The translations under genes and the position numbers were made by a program. Positions 1-9,559 of a stretch of DNA of 64,000 nucleotides are shown here, piece after piece (the first letter of the stretch is position 1; each line of letters starts with the position of its first letter). The stretch comes from Clostridium sp. AF27-2AA (lineage in GTDB: Bacteria; Bacillota; Clostridia; Lachnospirales; Lachnospiraceae): positions 96,560 through 160,559 of the forward strand of contig NZ_QUFI01000003.1 of assembly GCF_003478505.1 (NCBI RefSeq), given 5' to 3'. The notes under the pieces are model-generated. The model was not told the origin of the DNA. It was given only the letters and a program-made list of their open reading frames with translations, and ran no database searches.

Positions 1-158
1 AATTTCCAGCTTTTACCAGTAGCATTCTGGCTGTGTTTTTTATTACCGCAGAATAGCCAGGAAAGCAGAAGCAGGCCGGGGTGGTATCCTGCGTAGCATA
101 AATATAAGTGCAACGTGTCCGGCTTCGGACCTTTCGTGACTATTCTTAAATTGTTATT

Positions 159-1682
159 TTACTCTTGCCCATCCCAACAGTATGTGCACAGGCATTCTTT
201 TGGAAGTCCGATGGATTTTACCAGATCGTCCAGGCGGTGGAACTTGAGGGTGGTGAAGTTTAAGCGTTTGCGGATTTCTTCGACCATTTCCTGGTAATTC
301 TGGCTGTCCGGGTTGGCGTAGTCGGCGAGAATCTCTTCGGATACGTTGTCTCCTTCGCGGTCGCGGATGATGCGGCGGGTGATTAAGTCCAGCTCGGAGT
401 TGGAACGGGAGAAGTTTAAGTAATTGCAGCCGAAGAGCAATGGCGGGCAGGCCGGGCGGATGTGTACTTCTTTGGCTCCGCTCTGGTAGAGAAATTCGGT
501 GGTTTCGCCCAGCTGGGTTCCGCGGACGATGGAATCGTCGATCAGGAGCAGGCTCTTGTCTTTGATGAGGGCCCCCACCGGGATCAGCTTCATCTTCGCG
601 ATCAGGTTTCTCTGACTCTGATTCTGTGGCATGAAAGAGCGCGGCCAGGTCGGAGTATATTTAATGAAGGGTCTCGCGAACGGAATGCCGGATTCGTTGG
701 CGTAGCCGATGGCATGGGCAATGCCGGAGTCCGGAACACCGGCTACGATATCTGGATGGATTGTGTCGGTTCCTGTGCTGGCAGCGTTTTGCTCAGCAGA
801 AATGGCAGTCTCAGGAGTCTGGCTGCCGGATACGGCCGCATTTGCATGTCCCGGGCAGTGGCTGCACCCATGACAGCCCAGATCCCGGTCTGCCAGAATC
901 TGTCCGCAGCGGTAGCGCATTTCTTCTACATTGATTCCTTCATAGCTGGAAGTCGGGTAGCCGTAGTATACCCATAAGAAGGAACAAATCTTCATTTCTT
1001 TTCTCGGTGCGGAAAGCTGGGTTACGCCGTCGGCGGTCACCCGCACAATTTCACCAGGACCTAATTCGTAGCAGTCGTGATAACCGAGATTGATGTAAGC
1101 AAAACTCTCAAAGGAAACACAGCAGGCATCGTCCTTCTGCCCCACAGTCAGCGGAGTGCGGCCATAGCGGTCTCTGGAAGCGTAGATGCCTTCCGGCGTC
1201 AGCAGGAGAATGGTCATGGAACCCTGAATCATTTCCTGAGCGTATAAAAGGCCATCTGTCAGAGTCTGTTTCTGGTTGATGATGGCAGCAGTCAGTTCGG
1301 TGGCGTTGATGCGGCCACCGCTCATTTCCATGAAATGGATGTGCCCATTATTGAAGGCGTGTTGGATCAGTTCCTCTTCATTGTTAATCTTACCAACGGT
1401 GACAATGGCGTAGCTTCCCAGATGTGAGTGAATCAGGAGCGGCTGCGGTTCGTTATCGGAAATGGAGCCGATACCAGCATTTCCTGCAAGTTCTTCCACA
1501 TCCCGTTCAAATTTTGTCCGGAACGGGGAATTCTCTATATTATGAATACTTCTCTGAAATCCATGTTCTCCATAGACAGCCATGCCGCCGCGGCGGGTTC
1601 CAAGATGGGAATGATAGTCTGTACCGAAAAACAGATCCATCACACAGTCGTGTTTTGATACTACTCCGAAAAAGCCTCCCAT
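159..1682 (-). CDS. PurF-like amidophosphoribosyltransferase paralogue lacking the catalytic Cys
   Basis: A 507-residue protein with the two-domain layout of glutamine PRPP amidotransferase: an N-terminal class II glutaminase-like fold (residues 1-230) and a C-terminal phosphoribosyltransferase domain (about 310-440) with an intact PRPP loop LLIDDSIVRGT (379-389) and VPDSGIAHAIGYA at 316-328. The start at 1682 is chosen because AAGGAG precedes it at good spacing. The N-terminus reads MGGFFG, whereas active PurF enzymes have Cys directly after Met, so glutamine hydrolysis is not expected. A Cys/His-rich insert (GCHGCSHCPGH, 269-279) interrupts the transferase domain. It is transcribed away from the his operon, whose first enzyme also uses PRPP. 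Family membership is clear; the actual reaction (ammonia-dependent, or PRPP sensing) is unknown. Confidence 0.85.
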   Translation of the reverse strand: MGGFFGVVSKHDCVMDLFFGTDYHSHLGTRRGGMAVYGEHGFQRSIHNIENSPFRTKFERDVEELAGNAGIGSISDNEPQPLLIHSHLGSYAIVTVGKINNEEELIQHAFNNGHIHFMEMSGGRINATELTAAIINQKQTLTDGLLYAQEMIQGSMTILLLTPEGIYASRDRYGRTPLTVGQKDDACCVSFESFAYINLGYHDCYELGPGEIVRVTADGVTQLSAPRKEMKICSFLWVYYGYPTSSYEGINVEEMRYRCGQILADRDLGCHGCSHCPGHANAAVSGSQTPETAISAEQNAASTGTDTIHPDIVAGVPDSGIAHAIGYANESGIPFARPFIKYTPTWPRSFMPQNQSQRNLIAKMKLIPVGALIKDKSLLLIDDSIVRGTQLGETTEFLYQSGAKEVHIRPACPPLLFGCNYLNFSRSNSELDLITRRIIRDREGDNVSEEILADYANPDSQNYQEMVEEIRKRLNFTTLKFHRLDDLVKSIGLPKECLCTYCWDGQE

Positions 1683-1880
1683 AATTGCTAAACTCCTTCC
1701 AATCTGTATGTAATAGTATAGAAAACGCAAAATCCAGAATCAGTGTATCATATATCACTATATTTATACAACTGGCATTATATATAAAAAATACTAATAT
1801 ATATTGAGGAAATTTATTTGACGGTCCCAGATCAGAGATTTACAATAAAGGAAAAGCACAAAACAAAATCAAGATATTGA

Positions 1881-1909
1881 TTGACAATTCAGATGCTTTC
1901 TCCTATAAT
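1881..1909 (+). promoter_or_regulatory. Sigma-A promoter of the his operon
   Basis: TTGACA at 1881-1886 and TATAAT at 1904-1909 with a 17-bp spacer, both perfect consensus boxes. hisZ starts 57 bp downstream. No T-box or leader peptide with His codons was seen between promoter and start, so regulation is not obvious from sequence. Confidence 0.85.
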
Positions 1910-1965
1910 TAAAACCACGTTAACGAATTAGCACTTTACCACAAGAAAGCATTGGAGACGGAATT

Positions 1966-3246
1966 ATGAACATGAACAACCAGTTACTGCATACCCCGGA
2001 GGGTGTGCGTGATATTTATGCGGAGGAATGTGCCAGAAAGCTTGCTGTAGAGCAGAAGATTCAGCATGTGTTCAGCCTTTACGGATATCAGAGCATTGAG
2101 ACTCCGGTATTTGAGTTTTTTGATATTTTCAAGAAAGAGCGAGGAAGCGTGGGAAGCCAGGGCATGTACAAGTTTTTTGACCGGGATAACAATACGCTGG
2201 TTCTGCGGCCGGATATGACGCCGCCCATTGCCCGCTGTGTGGCAAAGTATTATATGGATGAAACCAAACCCTTACGTCTCTGCTATCTTGGACCAACCTT
2301 CATTAACGGTACCAGCTATCAGGGGCGCTTAAAGGAGTCCACCCAGACCGGTGCCGAGCTCATTGGAGATGATACCGCGGATGCTGACGCAGAGATGATT
2401 GCCATGGTCATTGACGCGTTAAAGGAAACGGGCCTGAAAGAGTTTCAGGTTGAGCTGGGGCAGGTGGAGTTTTACCGTGGCCTTGTGGAAGAGTCCGGTA
2501 TGAATGAAGAAACCCAGGAGCAGCTGCGAATCCTGATTGAAAATAAGAATTATTTCGGTGTGGAAGAACTTTTGTCAGAGCAGACCATGGGCGAAGATTT
2601 GAAAAAACTGTTTTTGAAGCTTCCTGAGCTGTTCGGAGACATTGATCAGATCCGCCTGGCAAAGTCCATGACTACCAATGAGCGGGCTCTGGGCGCAATT
2701 CACCGCCTGGAAGAGGTACAGGAGATTTTAGATAGCTATGGACTTGGTGATTATGTTTCTTATGATCTTGGCATGCTGAGCAAATATTCCTATTACACCG
2801 GCATTATTTTCAAGGCCTACACCTATGGAACTGGTGAGTACATTGTAGCAGGCGGACGCTATGACAAACTGCTGGAGCAGTTTGGAAAGAAAGCAGCCGC
2901 GGTCGGCTTTGCCATTATGGCAGACCAGCTTCTTCTGGCTCTTTCCAGACAGAAGATACGTATTGATGTAAAAATGAACGACACCATCATCCTGTATGAT
3001 CCGGCAGCGAGAGACAGGGCTATCCGCCTGGTATGCCAGTTCCGCAATGCAGGAATCCCGGCGCAGCTGACGCCGAGGGCCGAATCGGAGAGCATGGATG
3101 CTTACCTGGATTACGCGAGACGCTTCCAGCTGCACCGGCTGATCAGTCTTCCGGAAGATGGCAGCATTGCTGTTGTTTATGATACAGAGACGGGCGTTTC
3201 TGTCCGTCAGGCATATACCGAAACGGTTCGGGATTATATTCACTAA
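1966..3246 (+). CDS. hisZ: ATP phosphoribosyltransferase regulatory subunit
   Basis: A 426-residue HisRS-like protein without tRNA ligase function. HisZ pairs with short-form HisG and is needed for ATP-PRT activity and histidine feedback. Class II synthetase motifs are visible: [11 protein letters not shown] near the N-terminus, motif-2-like [12 protein letters not shown], and [12 protein letters not shown], where active HisRS has a similar glycine-rich motif 3. The C-terminal part (about 330-426) is short and divergent. It is the first gene of the his operon, followed 14 bp later by hisG, as usual for the HisZ/HisG pair. It could be confused with histidyl-tRNA synthetase, but context and length favour HisZ. 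Confidence 0.93.
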   Translation: MNMNNQLLHTPEGVRDIYAEECARKLAVEQKIQHVFSLYGYQSIETPVFEFFDIFKKERGSVGSQGMYKFFDRDNNTLVLRPDMTPPIARCVAKYYMDETKPLRLCYLGPTFINGTSYQGRLKESTQTGAELIGDDTADADAEMIAMVIDALKETGLKEFQVELGQVEFYRGLVEESGMNEETQEQLRILIENKNYFGVEELLSEQTMGEDLKKLFLKLPELFGDIDQIRLAKSMTTNERALGAIHRLEEVQEILDSYGLGDYVSYDLGMLSKYSYYTGIIFKAYTYGTGEYIVAGGRYDKLLEQFGKKAAAVGFAIMADQLLLALSRQKIRIDVKMNDTIILYDPAARDRAIRLVCQFRNAGIPAQLTPRAESESMDAYLDYARRFQLHRLISLPEDGSIAVVYDTETGVSVRQAYTETVRDYIH

Positions 3247-3260
3247 GGAGGTCGGCCATT

Positions 3261-3905
3261 ATGAGATATCTTACATTTGCGCTGGCCAAGGGACGGCTGG
3301 CAAATAAATCCCTGGATCTGTTTGAGAAGATTGGGATTACCTGCGAGGAAATGAAAGACAAAGACACCAGAAAACTCATCTTTACCAATGAGGAGCTTGG
3401 TTACCGCTTCTTTCTGGCGAAGGCCAATGATGTGCCAACTTACGTGGAATATGGTGCAGCTGATATTGGCATCGTGGGAAAAGATACGATTCTGGAGGAA
3501 GGAAGAAAGCTTTATGAGGTGCTGGATCTGAAACTTGGCAAGTGCCGCATGTGCGTGTGCGGACCGGAATCAGCAAAAGAACTCTTACAGCATCATGAAC
3601 TGATCCGTGTTGCTACCAAGTATCCGTCCATTGCGAAGGATTACTTCTACAATAAGAAACATCAGACCGTGGAGATCATCAAGCTGAACGGCTCCATCGA
3701 GCTGGCTCCCATCGTAGGACTTTCCGAGGTGATTGTAGATATTGTGGAGACCGGTTCCACGCTGCGGGAAAACGGCCTGACAGTTCTGGAAGAGGTCTGT
3801 GCGCTTTCCGCCCGTATGGTGGTCAACCAGGTCAGCATGAAGATGGAGCATGAGCGTATTACCAAGATCATACAGCAGTTAAAAAATCTGATTCAGGAGG
3901 CATAA
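3261..3905 (+). CDS. hisG: ATP phosphoribosyltransferase, short-form catalytic subunit
   Basis: A 214-residue protein, the length of the short HisG form that lacks the C-terminal regulatory domain and needs HisZ. It catalyses ATP + PRPP to phosphoribosyl-ATP, the first step of histidine synthesis. Visible signatures are [15 protein letters not shown] at the N-terminus, [12 protein letters not shown], and the PRPP-binding loop [18 protein letters not shown] precedes the ATG. It sits between hisZ (14 bp) and hisD (6 bp), so it is translated from the same message. Confidence 0.96.
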   Translation: MRYLTFALAKGRLANKSLDLFEKIGITCEEMKDKDTRKLIFTNEELGYRFFLAKANDVPTYVEYGAADIGIVGKDTILEEGRKLYEVLDLKLGKCRMCVCGPESAKELLQHHELIRVATKYPSIAKDYFYNKKHQTVEIIKLNGSIELAPIVGLSEVIVDIVETGSTLRENGLTVLEEVCALSARMVVNQVSMKMEHERITKIIQQLKNLIQEA

Positions 3906-3911
3906 AGAACC

Positions 3912-5201
3912 ATGAGAATCATCAAATTAAATGAACAGAGCAGAGCAAATATCCTTGCGGATTTATTAAAACGGGATCCGAATAACTACAGCGCCTATGA
4001 AGGCACTGTTCAGGAAATTGTGGACGATGTCCGCGCAAGAGGGGATGAAGCCCTTTTTGAGTATACGAAAAAATTTGACGGTGCAGAACTGTCTGCAGAC
4101 AATATTCGCGTGACGCAGGCTGAGATTCAGGAAGCACTCTCCCAGGTGGATCCGAATCTTCTGGCAGTCATGAAAAAATCCATGAAAAATATCCGCGAGT
4201 ACCATGAGAAACAGAAACAATACAGCTGGTTCGACAGCAAGCCAAACGGCACCATCCTGGGCCAGAAGGTGACCGCGCTCTCAAGCGTCGGCGTTTATGT
4301 GCCGGGAGGCAAGGCAGCTTACCCGTCCTCCGTGCTGATGAATATTATCCCGGCTGAGGTAGCCGGAGTGGAGAAGATTGTCATGGTGACACCACCTGGA
4401 AAGGATGGCAGGGTAAATCCGGTAACCCTGATCGCGGCACATCTGGCAGGCGCTACGGAGGTTTACAAAGTGGGCGGTGCCCAGGCCATTGCGGCACTGG
4501 CATTTGGCACAAAATCGATCCCGAGAGTCAACAAGATCGTAGGACCGGGCAATATTTTTGTAGCTCTGGCCAAAAAAGCGGTTTATGGTCATGTCAGCAT
4601 CGACAGCATTGCCGGACCGAGCGAGATTTTAGTGCTGGCAGATGAGAATGCAAATCCGCGTTATGTGGCAGCCGATCTGCTATCCCAGGCTGAGCATGAT
4701 GAACTGGCTTCCGCAATTTTAGTTACTACCAGCATGGAATTGGCCGAGAAGGTATCCGCAGAGGCAGACGCATTCGTGCAGAACCTTTCCAGAAAGGCAA
4801 TCCTGGAGAAATCCCTGGAAAATTATGGTTACATTCTGGTGGCAGATTCCATGGAGGATGCCATTGAGACGGCCAATGCCATTGCTTCCGAACATCTTGA
4901 AATCGTGACAAAGAATCCGTTTGAAGTCATGACCAAGATTCAGAATGCCGGAGCCATCTTCATGGGTGAATACAGTTCTGAACCGCTTGGTGACTATTTC
5001 GCAGGTCCGAACCATGTGCTTCCGACCAACGGAACCGCAAAGTTCTTCTCTCCGCTGGGTGTAGATGATTTCATCAAGAAATCCAGCATCATCTACTATT
5101 CCAGAGAGGCGCTGGAGGCAGTGCACACGGACATTGAGAGCTTCGCGGAGGCAGAGCATCTGACAGCACATGCAAACTCCATCCGTGTCCGCTTTGAATA
5201 A
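3912..5201 (+). CDS. hisD: Histidinol dehydrogenase
   Basis: A 429-residue enzyme of full family length that oxidises L-histidinol to L-histidine in two NAD-dependent steps. Zinc-ligand motifs are present: Gln and His in SQAEHDE, Asp in GDYFAGPNHVLP and the C-terminal His in EAEHLTAHANS. GPSEILVLADE and the nucleotide-binding VGGAQAIAALAFGT also match the family. It begins 6 bp after hisG. Final pathway steps therefore sit early in this operon, while hisC and a phosphatase gene are not in the window. Confidence 0.96.
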   Translation: MRIIKLNEQSRANILADLLKRDPNNYSAYEGTVQEIVDDVRARGDEALFEYTKKFDGAELSADNIRVTQAEIQEALSQVDPNLLAVMKKSMKNIREYHEKQKQYSWFDSKPNGTILGQKVTALSSVGVYVPGGKAAYPSSVLMNIIPAEVAGVEKIVMVTPPGKDGRVNPVTLIAAHLAGATEVYKVGGAQAIAALAFGTKSIPRVNKIVGPGNIFVALAKKAVYGHVSIDSIAGPSEILVLADENANPRYVAADLLSQAEHDELASAILVTTSMELAEKVSAEADAFVQNLSRKAILEKSLENYGYILVADSMEDAIETANAIASEHLEIVTKNPFEVMTKIQNAGAIFMGEYSSEPLGDYFAGPNHVLPTNGTAKFFSPLGVDDFIKKSSIIYYSREALEAVHTDIESFAEAEHLTAHANSIRVRFE

Positions 5202-5261
5202 TCAGGCGGCGAACGGCACATGACAGCATGAAGAAGAACACAATGACAGGAGGAATGCAGG

Positions 5262-5849
5262 ATGGCACGCTGCGCAACGATTGAACGAAATACAAAAGAA
5301 ACAAAAATCCGCCTGACTCTGGAACTGGACGGAACCGGAAAGGCTGATATCCATACTGGCATTGGCTTTTTTGACCATATGTTAAACGGCTTTGCGCGAC
5401 ATGGTTTGTTTGACTTAAAGCTCTATGTGGATGGAGATCTGGAGGTCGATACCCATCACACCATTGAGGACGTCGGCATTGTACTGGGAAAGGCCATCAA
5501 GGAGGCGGTTGGAGATAAGAAGGGCATTGTCCGTTACGGCACCATGATTCTTCCCATGGATGAGGCTCTGCTCTTGTGCTCTCTGGATCTTTGCGGACGT
5601 CCGTATCTGGTATATGATTTAAATCTGGACCGGGAAAAAGTCGGGGATCTGGAGACTGAGATGATCCGGGAGTTTTTCTACGCGGTATCCTACGGCGCGG
5701 AGATGAACCTTCATGTAAAGCAGTTAAGCGGCATCAACAATCATCATATTATCGAGGGCGCTTTTAAGGCTTTTGCCAAGGCATTGGACAATGCCACCCG
5801 CTTCGATGCCCGCATCACCGATGTACTGTCCACCAAGGGCGTACTGTAA
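5262..5849 (+). CDS. hisB: Imidazoleglycerol-phosphate dehydratase
   Basis: A 195-residue monofunctional HisB (no phosphatase domain) that dehydrates imidazole glycerol phosphate to imidazole acetol phosphate. The Mn-binding repeats of the family are clear: GFFDHML near residue 38, DTHHTIEDVGI near 65, and NNHHIIEGAFKAFAKAL near 165. AGGAGG lies upstream of the ATG. The 60-bp gap after hisD has no terminator, consistent with one operon. Confidence 0.95.
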   Translation: MARCATIERNTKETKIRLTLELDGTGKADIHTGIGFFDHMLNGFARHGLFDLKLYVDGDLEVDTHHTIEDVGIVLGKAIKEAVGDKKGIVRYGTMILPMDEALLLCSLDLCGRPYLVYDLNLDREKVGDLETEMIREFFYAVSYGAEMNLHVKQLSGINNHHIIEGAFKAFAKALDNATRFDARITDVLSTKGVL

Positions 5850-5928
5850 AGCAGGAGCCACTGAAACGTGTGCAGTACGTGCCGCATGAAAACCGTTATG
5901 AAAACAGGATAAAAGGAGAACAATCGCA

Positions 5929-6654
5929 ATGCAGTTATATCCGGCAATCGACATGAAGGGCGGTAAATGTGTCCGCCTGACACAGGGATTATTTGACAAC
6001 GTAAAAGTTTATTCCGATACTCCGGCTGACATGGCAAAGCTCTGGGTCAGCCAGGGGGCGTCGTTCCTCCATATCGTGGACCTGGACGGTGCGCTGGCCG
6101 GGCATTCCGTGAATGAGGATGCCATCCGTGCCATTGTATCCAGCGTTTCCGTACCCATTGAGCTGGGCGGCGGCATTCGCAGCGCAGAGGCTGTAAAGAA
6201 TATGCTGGATCTCGGCATTACCCGCTGTATCATCGGCACCCGGGCAGTAGAACGTCCGGAATTTATGAAAGAACTGGTGGAGACGTTCGGACCAGACCGT
6301 ATTGTAGCTGGTGTGGACGCTAAAAACGGTATGGTGGCCGTGGAGGGCTGGGAGAAGGTCAGCAGTCTTTCCGCACTGGATCTCTGCCAGCAGATGAAGA
6401 AATTTGGTGTGAAACATATTGTATATACGGACATTTCCAAGGATGGTACCTTAACCGGGCCGAATGTGGAGTACACAAAGCTTCTGACGGAAAAGACCGG
6501 TCTGGATGTGATCGCCTCCGGCGGAGTTTCCTGCATGGATGATCTTACCCGCCTGCATGAGAGCGGCATCAGGGGAGCCATCATCGGAAAAGCATTGTAT
6601 GAGAAAAAAATCAGCCTGCCGGATGCGGTAGCGCGGTTTGAACAGGGAGAATGA
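5929..6654 (+). CDS. hisA: ProFAR isomerase
   Basis: A 241-residue TIM barrel that isomerises ProFAR to PRFAR. The catalytic Asp pair is present in [15 protein letters not shown] at the N-terminus and in [16 protein letters not shown] near residue 128. Phosphate-binding glycine stretches ELGGGIRS and IASGGVSC match HisA. The gene follows hisB by 79 bp and its stop overlaps the next start (ATGA), implying translational coupling to hisIE. Confidence 0.95.
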   Translation: MQLYPAIDMKGGKCVRLTQGLFDNVKVYSDTPADMAKLWVSQGASFLHIVDLDGALAGHSVNEDAIRAIVSSVSVPIELGGGIRSAEAVKNMLDLGITRCIIGTRAVERPEFMKELVETFGPDRIVAGVDAKNGMVAVEGWEKVSSLSALDLCQQMKKFGVKHIVYTDISKDGTLTGPNVEYTKLLTEKTGLDVIASGGVSCMDDLTRLHESGIRGAIIGKALYEKKISLPDAVARFEQGE

Positions 6655-7922
6655 TTATGGCAGAATGGAAACGGTTACTGGCGCAGCTTTGCTGCGATGG
6701 AAAACAGGAAGAGGAGATTCTTTCCTATGCGTCAGCCTGCGGCAATGACGGAGCGGATGGCCTGGTATTTGTGGACGGCTCCAGGACCGATGAGGAGCAT
6801 GAATATAATATCGGCCTGATCCGGAAAATGGCAAGAGCCATTGACATTCCGATCTTCGCGGGCGGCCGGGTAAAACGCCTGGAGGACGTGAAAAAATACC
6901 TTTACGCGGGTGCAAAGGGTGTCTTTCTGGATGCTTCCGCTGAGGAAAATGTGGACATGATCAAAGAGGCCGCAGACCGGTTTGGAAGCGAGAAAATCTT
7001 TATCCTCCTGCATGACGCGGCGCAGACAAAACGGATTCCGGAATACGCCCAGCTTGGGGCTTCTATGGCTTTTCTTGAAGAAGAAGTGCTTCCGGAGGCA
7101 GCAGAAATGATCCGGACCATGGATGAGCAGATGCATTACTATATCATGAGTACGTCCTGTGATGCCGGAAAACTTGCCGGAGAACTGAAAGCAGAGCCTG
7201 CGGCTGGTGTGGTTTTTGTAAATGAGAAGCCGGATCATGGCATTTATATGGAGTTTAAACAGGAGCTTGGCGCGCTTGGCCTTCCTGTGGATATTTTAAA
7301 GAGCAGCATTTCCTGGAGAGATTTTAAGACAAACGCGGACGGACTTGTTCCGGTGATCATTCAGGATTATAAGACCTCTGAAGTTCTGATGCTGGCTTAT
7401 ATGAACGAGCAGGCATTTGCGGATACCTTGCGTACCGGAAAGATGCATTATTACAGCCGCAGCCGCAAGAGCCAGTGGTTAAAGGGAGAAACCTCCGGAC
7501 ATTTCCAGTATGTCAAGTCCCTGCAGCTGGACTGTGACAATGACACCATTCTTGCAAAGGTGCATCAGATCGGGGCAGCCTGCCATACTGGTTCCCGCAG
7601 CTGTTTCTTTCAGACTCTGGCTGAAAAAGAGACGAAAGAGACCAATCCGTTAAAGGTATTTGAAGATGTCTTTGCAGTCATTCAGGACCGTAAAATTCAC
7701 CCGAAGGAAGGTTCCTACACCAACTATCTGTTCGATAAGGGCATTGACAAGATCTTAAAGAAGGTGGGCGAGGAAGCTACTGAGATCGTCATTGCGGCCA
7801 AGAACCCAGATCCAGAAGAAATCAAATACGAGATCTCCGATTTTCTGTATCATGTCATGGTCCTGATGGCAGAGCGTGGCGTAACCTGGGAGGATATTAC
7901 CGAGGAACTGGCGAATCGTTAG
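6651..7922 (+). CDS. hisIE: HisIE with an N-terminal HisF-like domain
   Basis: A 423-residue fusion. The C-terminal half is a normal bifunctional HisIE: cyclohydrolase (about 220-320, with [24 protein letters not shown], the DCDND metal site and [13 protein letters not shown]) followed by pyrophosphohydrolase (about 325-420, with [15 protein letters not shown]). About 215 residues precede it and resemble a decayed HisF half: [38 protein letters not shown] and a stretch like ITEIAERFGS. The HisF catalytic Asp motif CLDVKDG is not seen. The start is coupled to the hisA stop; ATG 6657 is an alternative. Hydrolase functions are secure, the extra domain's role is not known. Confidence 0.9.
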   Translation: MIMAEWKRLLAQLCCDGKQEEEILSYASACGNDGADGLVFVDGSRTDEEHEYNIGLIRKMARAIDIPIFAGGRVKRLEDVKKYLYAGAKGVFLDASAEENVDMIKEAADRFGSEKIFILLHDAAQTKRIPEYAQLGASMAFLEEEVLPEAAEMIRTMDEQMHYYIMSTSCDAGKLAGELKAEPAAGVVFVNEKPDHGIYMEFKQELGALGLPVDILKSSISWRDFKTNADGLVPVIIQDYKTSEVLMLAYMNEQAFADTLRTGKMHYYSRSRKSQWLKGETSGHFQYVKSLQLDCDNDTILAKVHQIGAACHTGSRSCFFQTLAEKETKETNPLKVFEDVFAVIQDRKIHPKEGSYTNYLFDKGIDKILKKVGEEATEIVIAAKNPDPEEIKYEISDFLYHVMVLMAERGVTWEDITEELANR

Positions 7923-7974
7923 TGTATAGACAAATACACAATATTTGCACATAAAAATTGAAACAAAAATGAGA

Positions 7975-8022
7975 AAAATATGTCAGATTTTCAATGTTAT
8001 TGAGAGTCTGACATATTTTTTT
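7975..8022 (+). terminator. Rho-independent terminator of the his operon
   Basis: ATATGTCAGA at 7978-7987 pairs with TCTGACATAT at 8007-8016 around a 19-base loop, followed by a run of Ts. It lies 52 bp after the hisIE stop. Confidence 0.85.
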
Positions 8023-8087
8023 ATCTCAAATATACAAAAACAGGCATATTTTTAACGTAGCGAAATAACATTTTTAATAAAATGTAC

Positions 8088-8116
8088 TTGCGCAAATGAA
8101 CTTGCTGTGTTACACT
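8088..8116 (+). promoter_or_regulatory. Candidate promoter of the DUF3798 ABC operon
   Basis: TTGCGC (8088-8093) and TACACT (8111-8116) with a 17-bp spacer. Each box has mismatches to consensus, but spacing is ideal and it is the best candidate in the gap between the his terminator and the lipoprotein gene. The leader is about 125 nt. Confidence 0.45.
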
Positions 8117-8246
8117 AACAGACAAGTGTAAGCCGCAAACGTACAAACAAGAAGCGGTTCTGCACCCGGTGCGCATGGGGGAACAGATATTAGCAGCGCA
8201 GCCGGAAACAGGACAGCACAGGCTGTTAAAAAGAAGGAGGAGAAAT

Positions 8247-9482
8247 ATGAAAAAGAGAAGAATTATGGCACTGATTACCGCAGCAGCCATGGCAATGGGA
8301 CTGGCCGGATGCGGCGGCGGAAGCGCAGCAACCGCAACAACTGCAGCACCGGCGGAAACTGAGAAAACCACAGAGGCCGCTGTGACCGAGGCAGCAGAAG
8401 CTGCAAAATCCGAGGGCTCTGACAACTGGAAGGTAGCCATCTTAACCGGTACCGTATCCCAGGGTGAGGAGGAGTTCCGTGCGGCAGAGCGTGCGCTGGA
8501 GACCTACGGACCGGAGCACATTGTGACCGCAACTTATCCGGACAACTTCATGTCTGAGATGGAGACCACTGTATCCCAGATCGTATCCTTCGCATCTGAT
8601 CCGGATGTAAAAGCCATCGTGATGTGTCAGGCAGTTCCTGGCGCAAAGGCAGGTTTTGACAAGGTTCGTGAGATGGGCCGTGACGACATTCTTCTGATTG
8701 CGGGTACTCCGCAGGAGGATCCGGCAGTTATCTCCGCGGCATCTGATCTCGTACTGTACGCAGATGAGGCTGCACAGGGCGATACCATCATGGAGAAATG
8801 CGCAGAGTGGGGCATCGATGTATTCGTACATTATTCTTTCCCGCGTCACATGGCTATGGAGCTGATCGTGGCGCGTCATGAGCTTCTTAAGAAGAACGCA
8901 GAAGCACTTGGCATCGAGATGGTAGACGTTACCGCTCCGGACCCGACCGCAGAGGCAGGTCTTTCCGCTTCCCAGCAGTTCATTCTGGAAGATGTTCCGC
9001 AGCAGCTGAAGAAATACGAAGGCAAGAAAGTAGCATTCTTTACCACCAACTGTGGTATGCAGCCGTCTCTTCAGACCGCATGCCTGGATGAGCCGAACGC
9101 TTACTATCCGCAGCCGTGCTGCCCGAGCCCGTATCACGCATTCCCGGCTACCCTGGGTTTGGAGCTTGCCATCGGCGGCGATGACACTGAGGCACTGGAG
9201 CAGATCGCAGCAAAGCTGAAAGAGCATGACGCAGTAGACCGATTCTCCACCTGGGCATCCCCGGTAGCTATGACCATCATTGAGGTTGGCGTAGATTACG
9301 CAAAGGGCTACATTACCGGTGAGATCGCAGACCGGAACGATGCAGAAACTCTGAAGGAGATGTTCAACTCCAAGGTTGAAGGTGCCAAAATCAATAACTA
9401 CAAGAACGCGGATGGCGAGGAATTTGATAACTATTACACAATCCTCCTTGCTCCGGTTGATTTTAACGACTACTTAAAGTAA
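8247..9482 (+). CDS. DUF3798-type substrate-binding lipoprotein
   Basis: A 411-residue secreted lipoprotein: signal MKKRRIMALITAAAMAMGLAGC with the lipobox Cys near residue 22, then a Thr/Ala/Glu-rich linker (about 25-60). The body begins WKVAILTGTVSQGEEEF and resembles periplasmic sugar/nucleoside-binding folds; I place it in the DUF3798 family. The start is set by AAGGAGG seven bases before the ATG; an upstream ATG at 8169 has no ribosome site. It is followed by a hairpin and then the ABC ATPase and two permeases, so it is the binding protein of that importer. An unusual CLDEPNAYYPQPCCPSPYHA segment has three Cys. The ligand is unknown. Confidence 0.85.
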   Translation: MKKRRIMALITAAAMAMGLAGCGGGSAATATTAAPAETEKTTEAAVTEAAEAAKSEGSDNWKVAILTGTVSQGEEEFRAAERALETYGPEHIVTATYPDNFMSEMETTVSQIVSFASDPDVKAIVMCQAVPGAKAGFDKVREMGRDDILLIAGTPQEDPAVISAASDLVLYADEAAQGDTIMEKCAEWGIDVFVHYSFPRHMAMELIVARHELLKKNAEALGIEMVDVTAPDPTAEAGLSASQQFILEDVPQQLKKYEGKKVAFFTTNCGMQPSLQTACLDEPNAYYPQPCCPSPYHAFPATLGLELAIGGDDTEALEQIAAKLKEHDAVDRFSTWASPVAMTIIEVGVDYAKGYITGEIADRNDAETLKEMFNSKVEGAKINNYKNADGEEFDNYYTILLAPVDFNDYLK

Positions 9483-9499
9483 AAGACTGAAATCTGCAG

Positions 9500-9538
9500 A
9501 CAGGCACACCCTATTGATTTCGGGTGTGCCTGTTTCTA
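9500..9538 (+). terminator. Attenuating hairpin between binding protein and ABC ATPase
   Basis: CAGGCACACCC (9501-9511) pairs perfectly with GGGTGTGCCTG (9522-9532) over a 10-base loop, then TTTCT. It sits in the 77-bp gap inside the transporter operon. Such a partial terminator would give more binding protein than membrane parts, a common arrangement. Confidence 0.75.
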
Positions 9539-9559
9539 TCTTAGAGAAAGGGGCTTTTC

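Noticed and set aside
462..977. Long plus-strand open frame of 171 codons
   Set aside because: It lies fully opposite the PurF-like gene, has no ribosome site and no family resemblance.
2728..3243. Minus-strand frame of 171 codons
   Set aside because: Antisense shadow of hisZ with no start signal.
3261..3905. Complete histidine pathway in one operon
   Set aside because: hisC, hisF and hisH are missing from the window, so the pathway must be completed elsewhere.
8442..9227. Minus-strand frame of 261 codons
   Set aside because: Antisense to the DUF3798 lipoprotein gene, whose signal peptide and operon context are clear.
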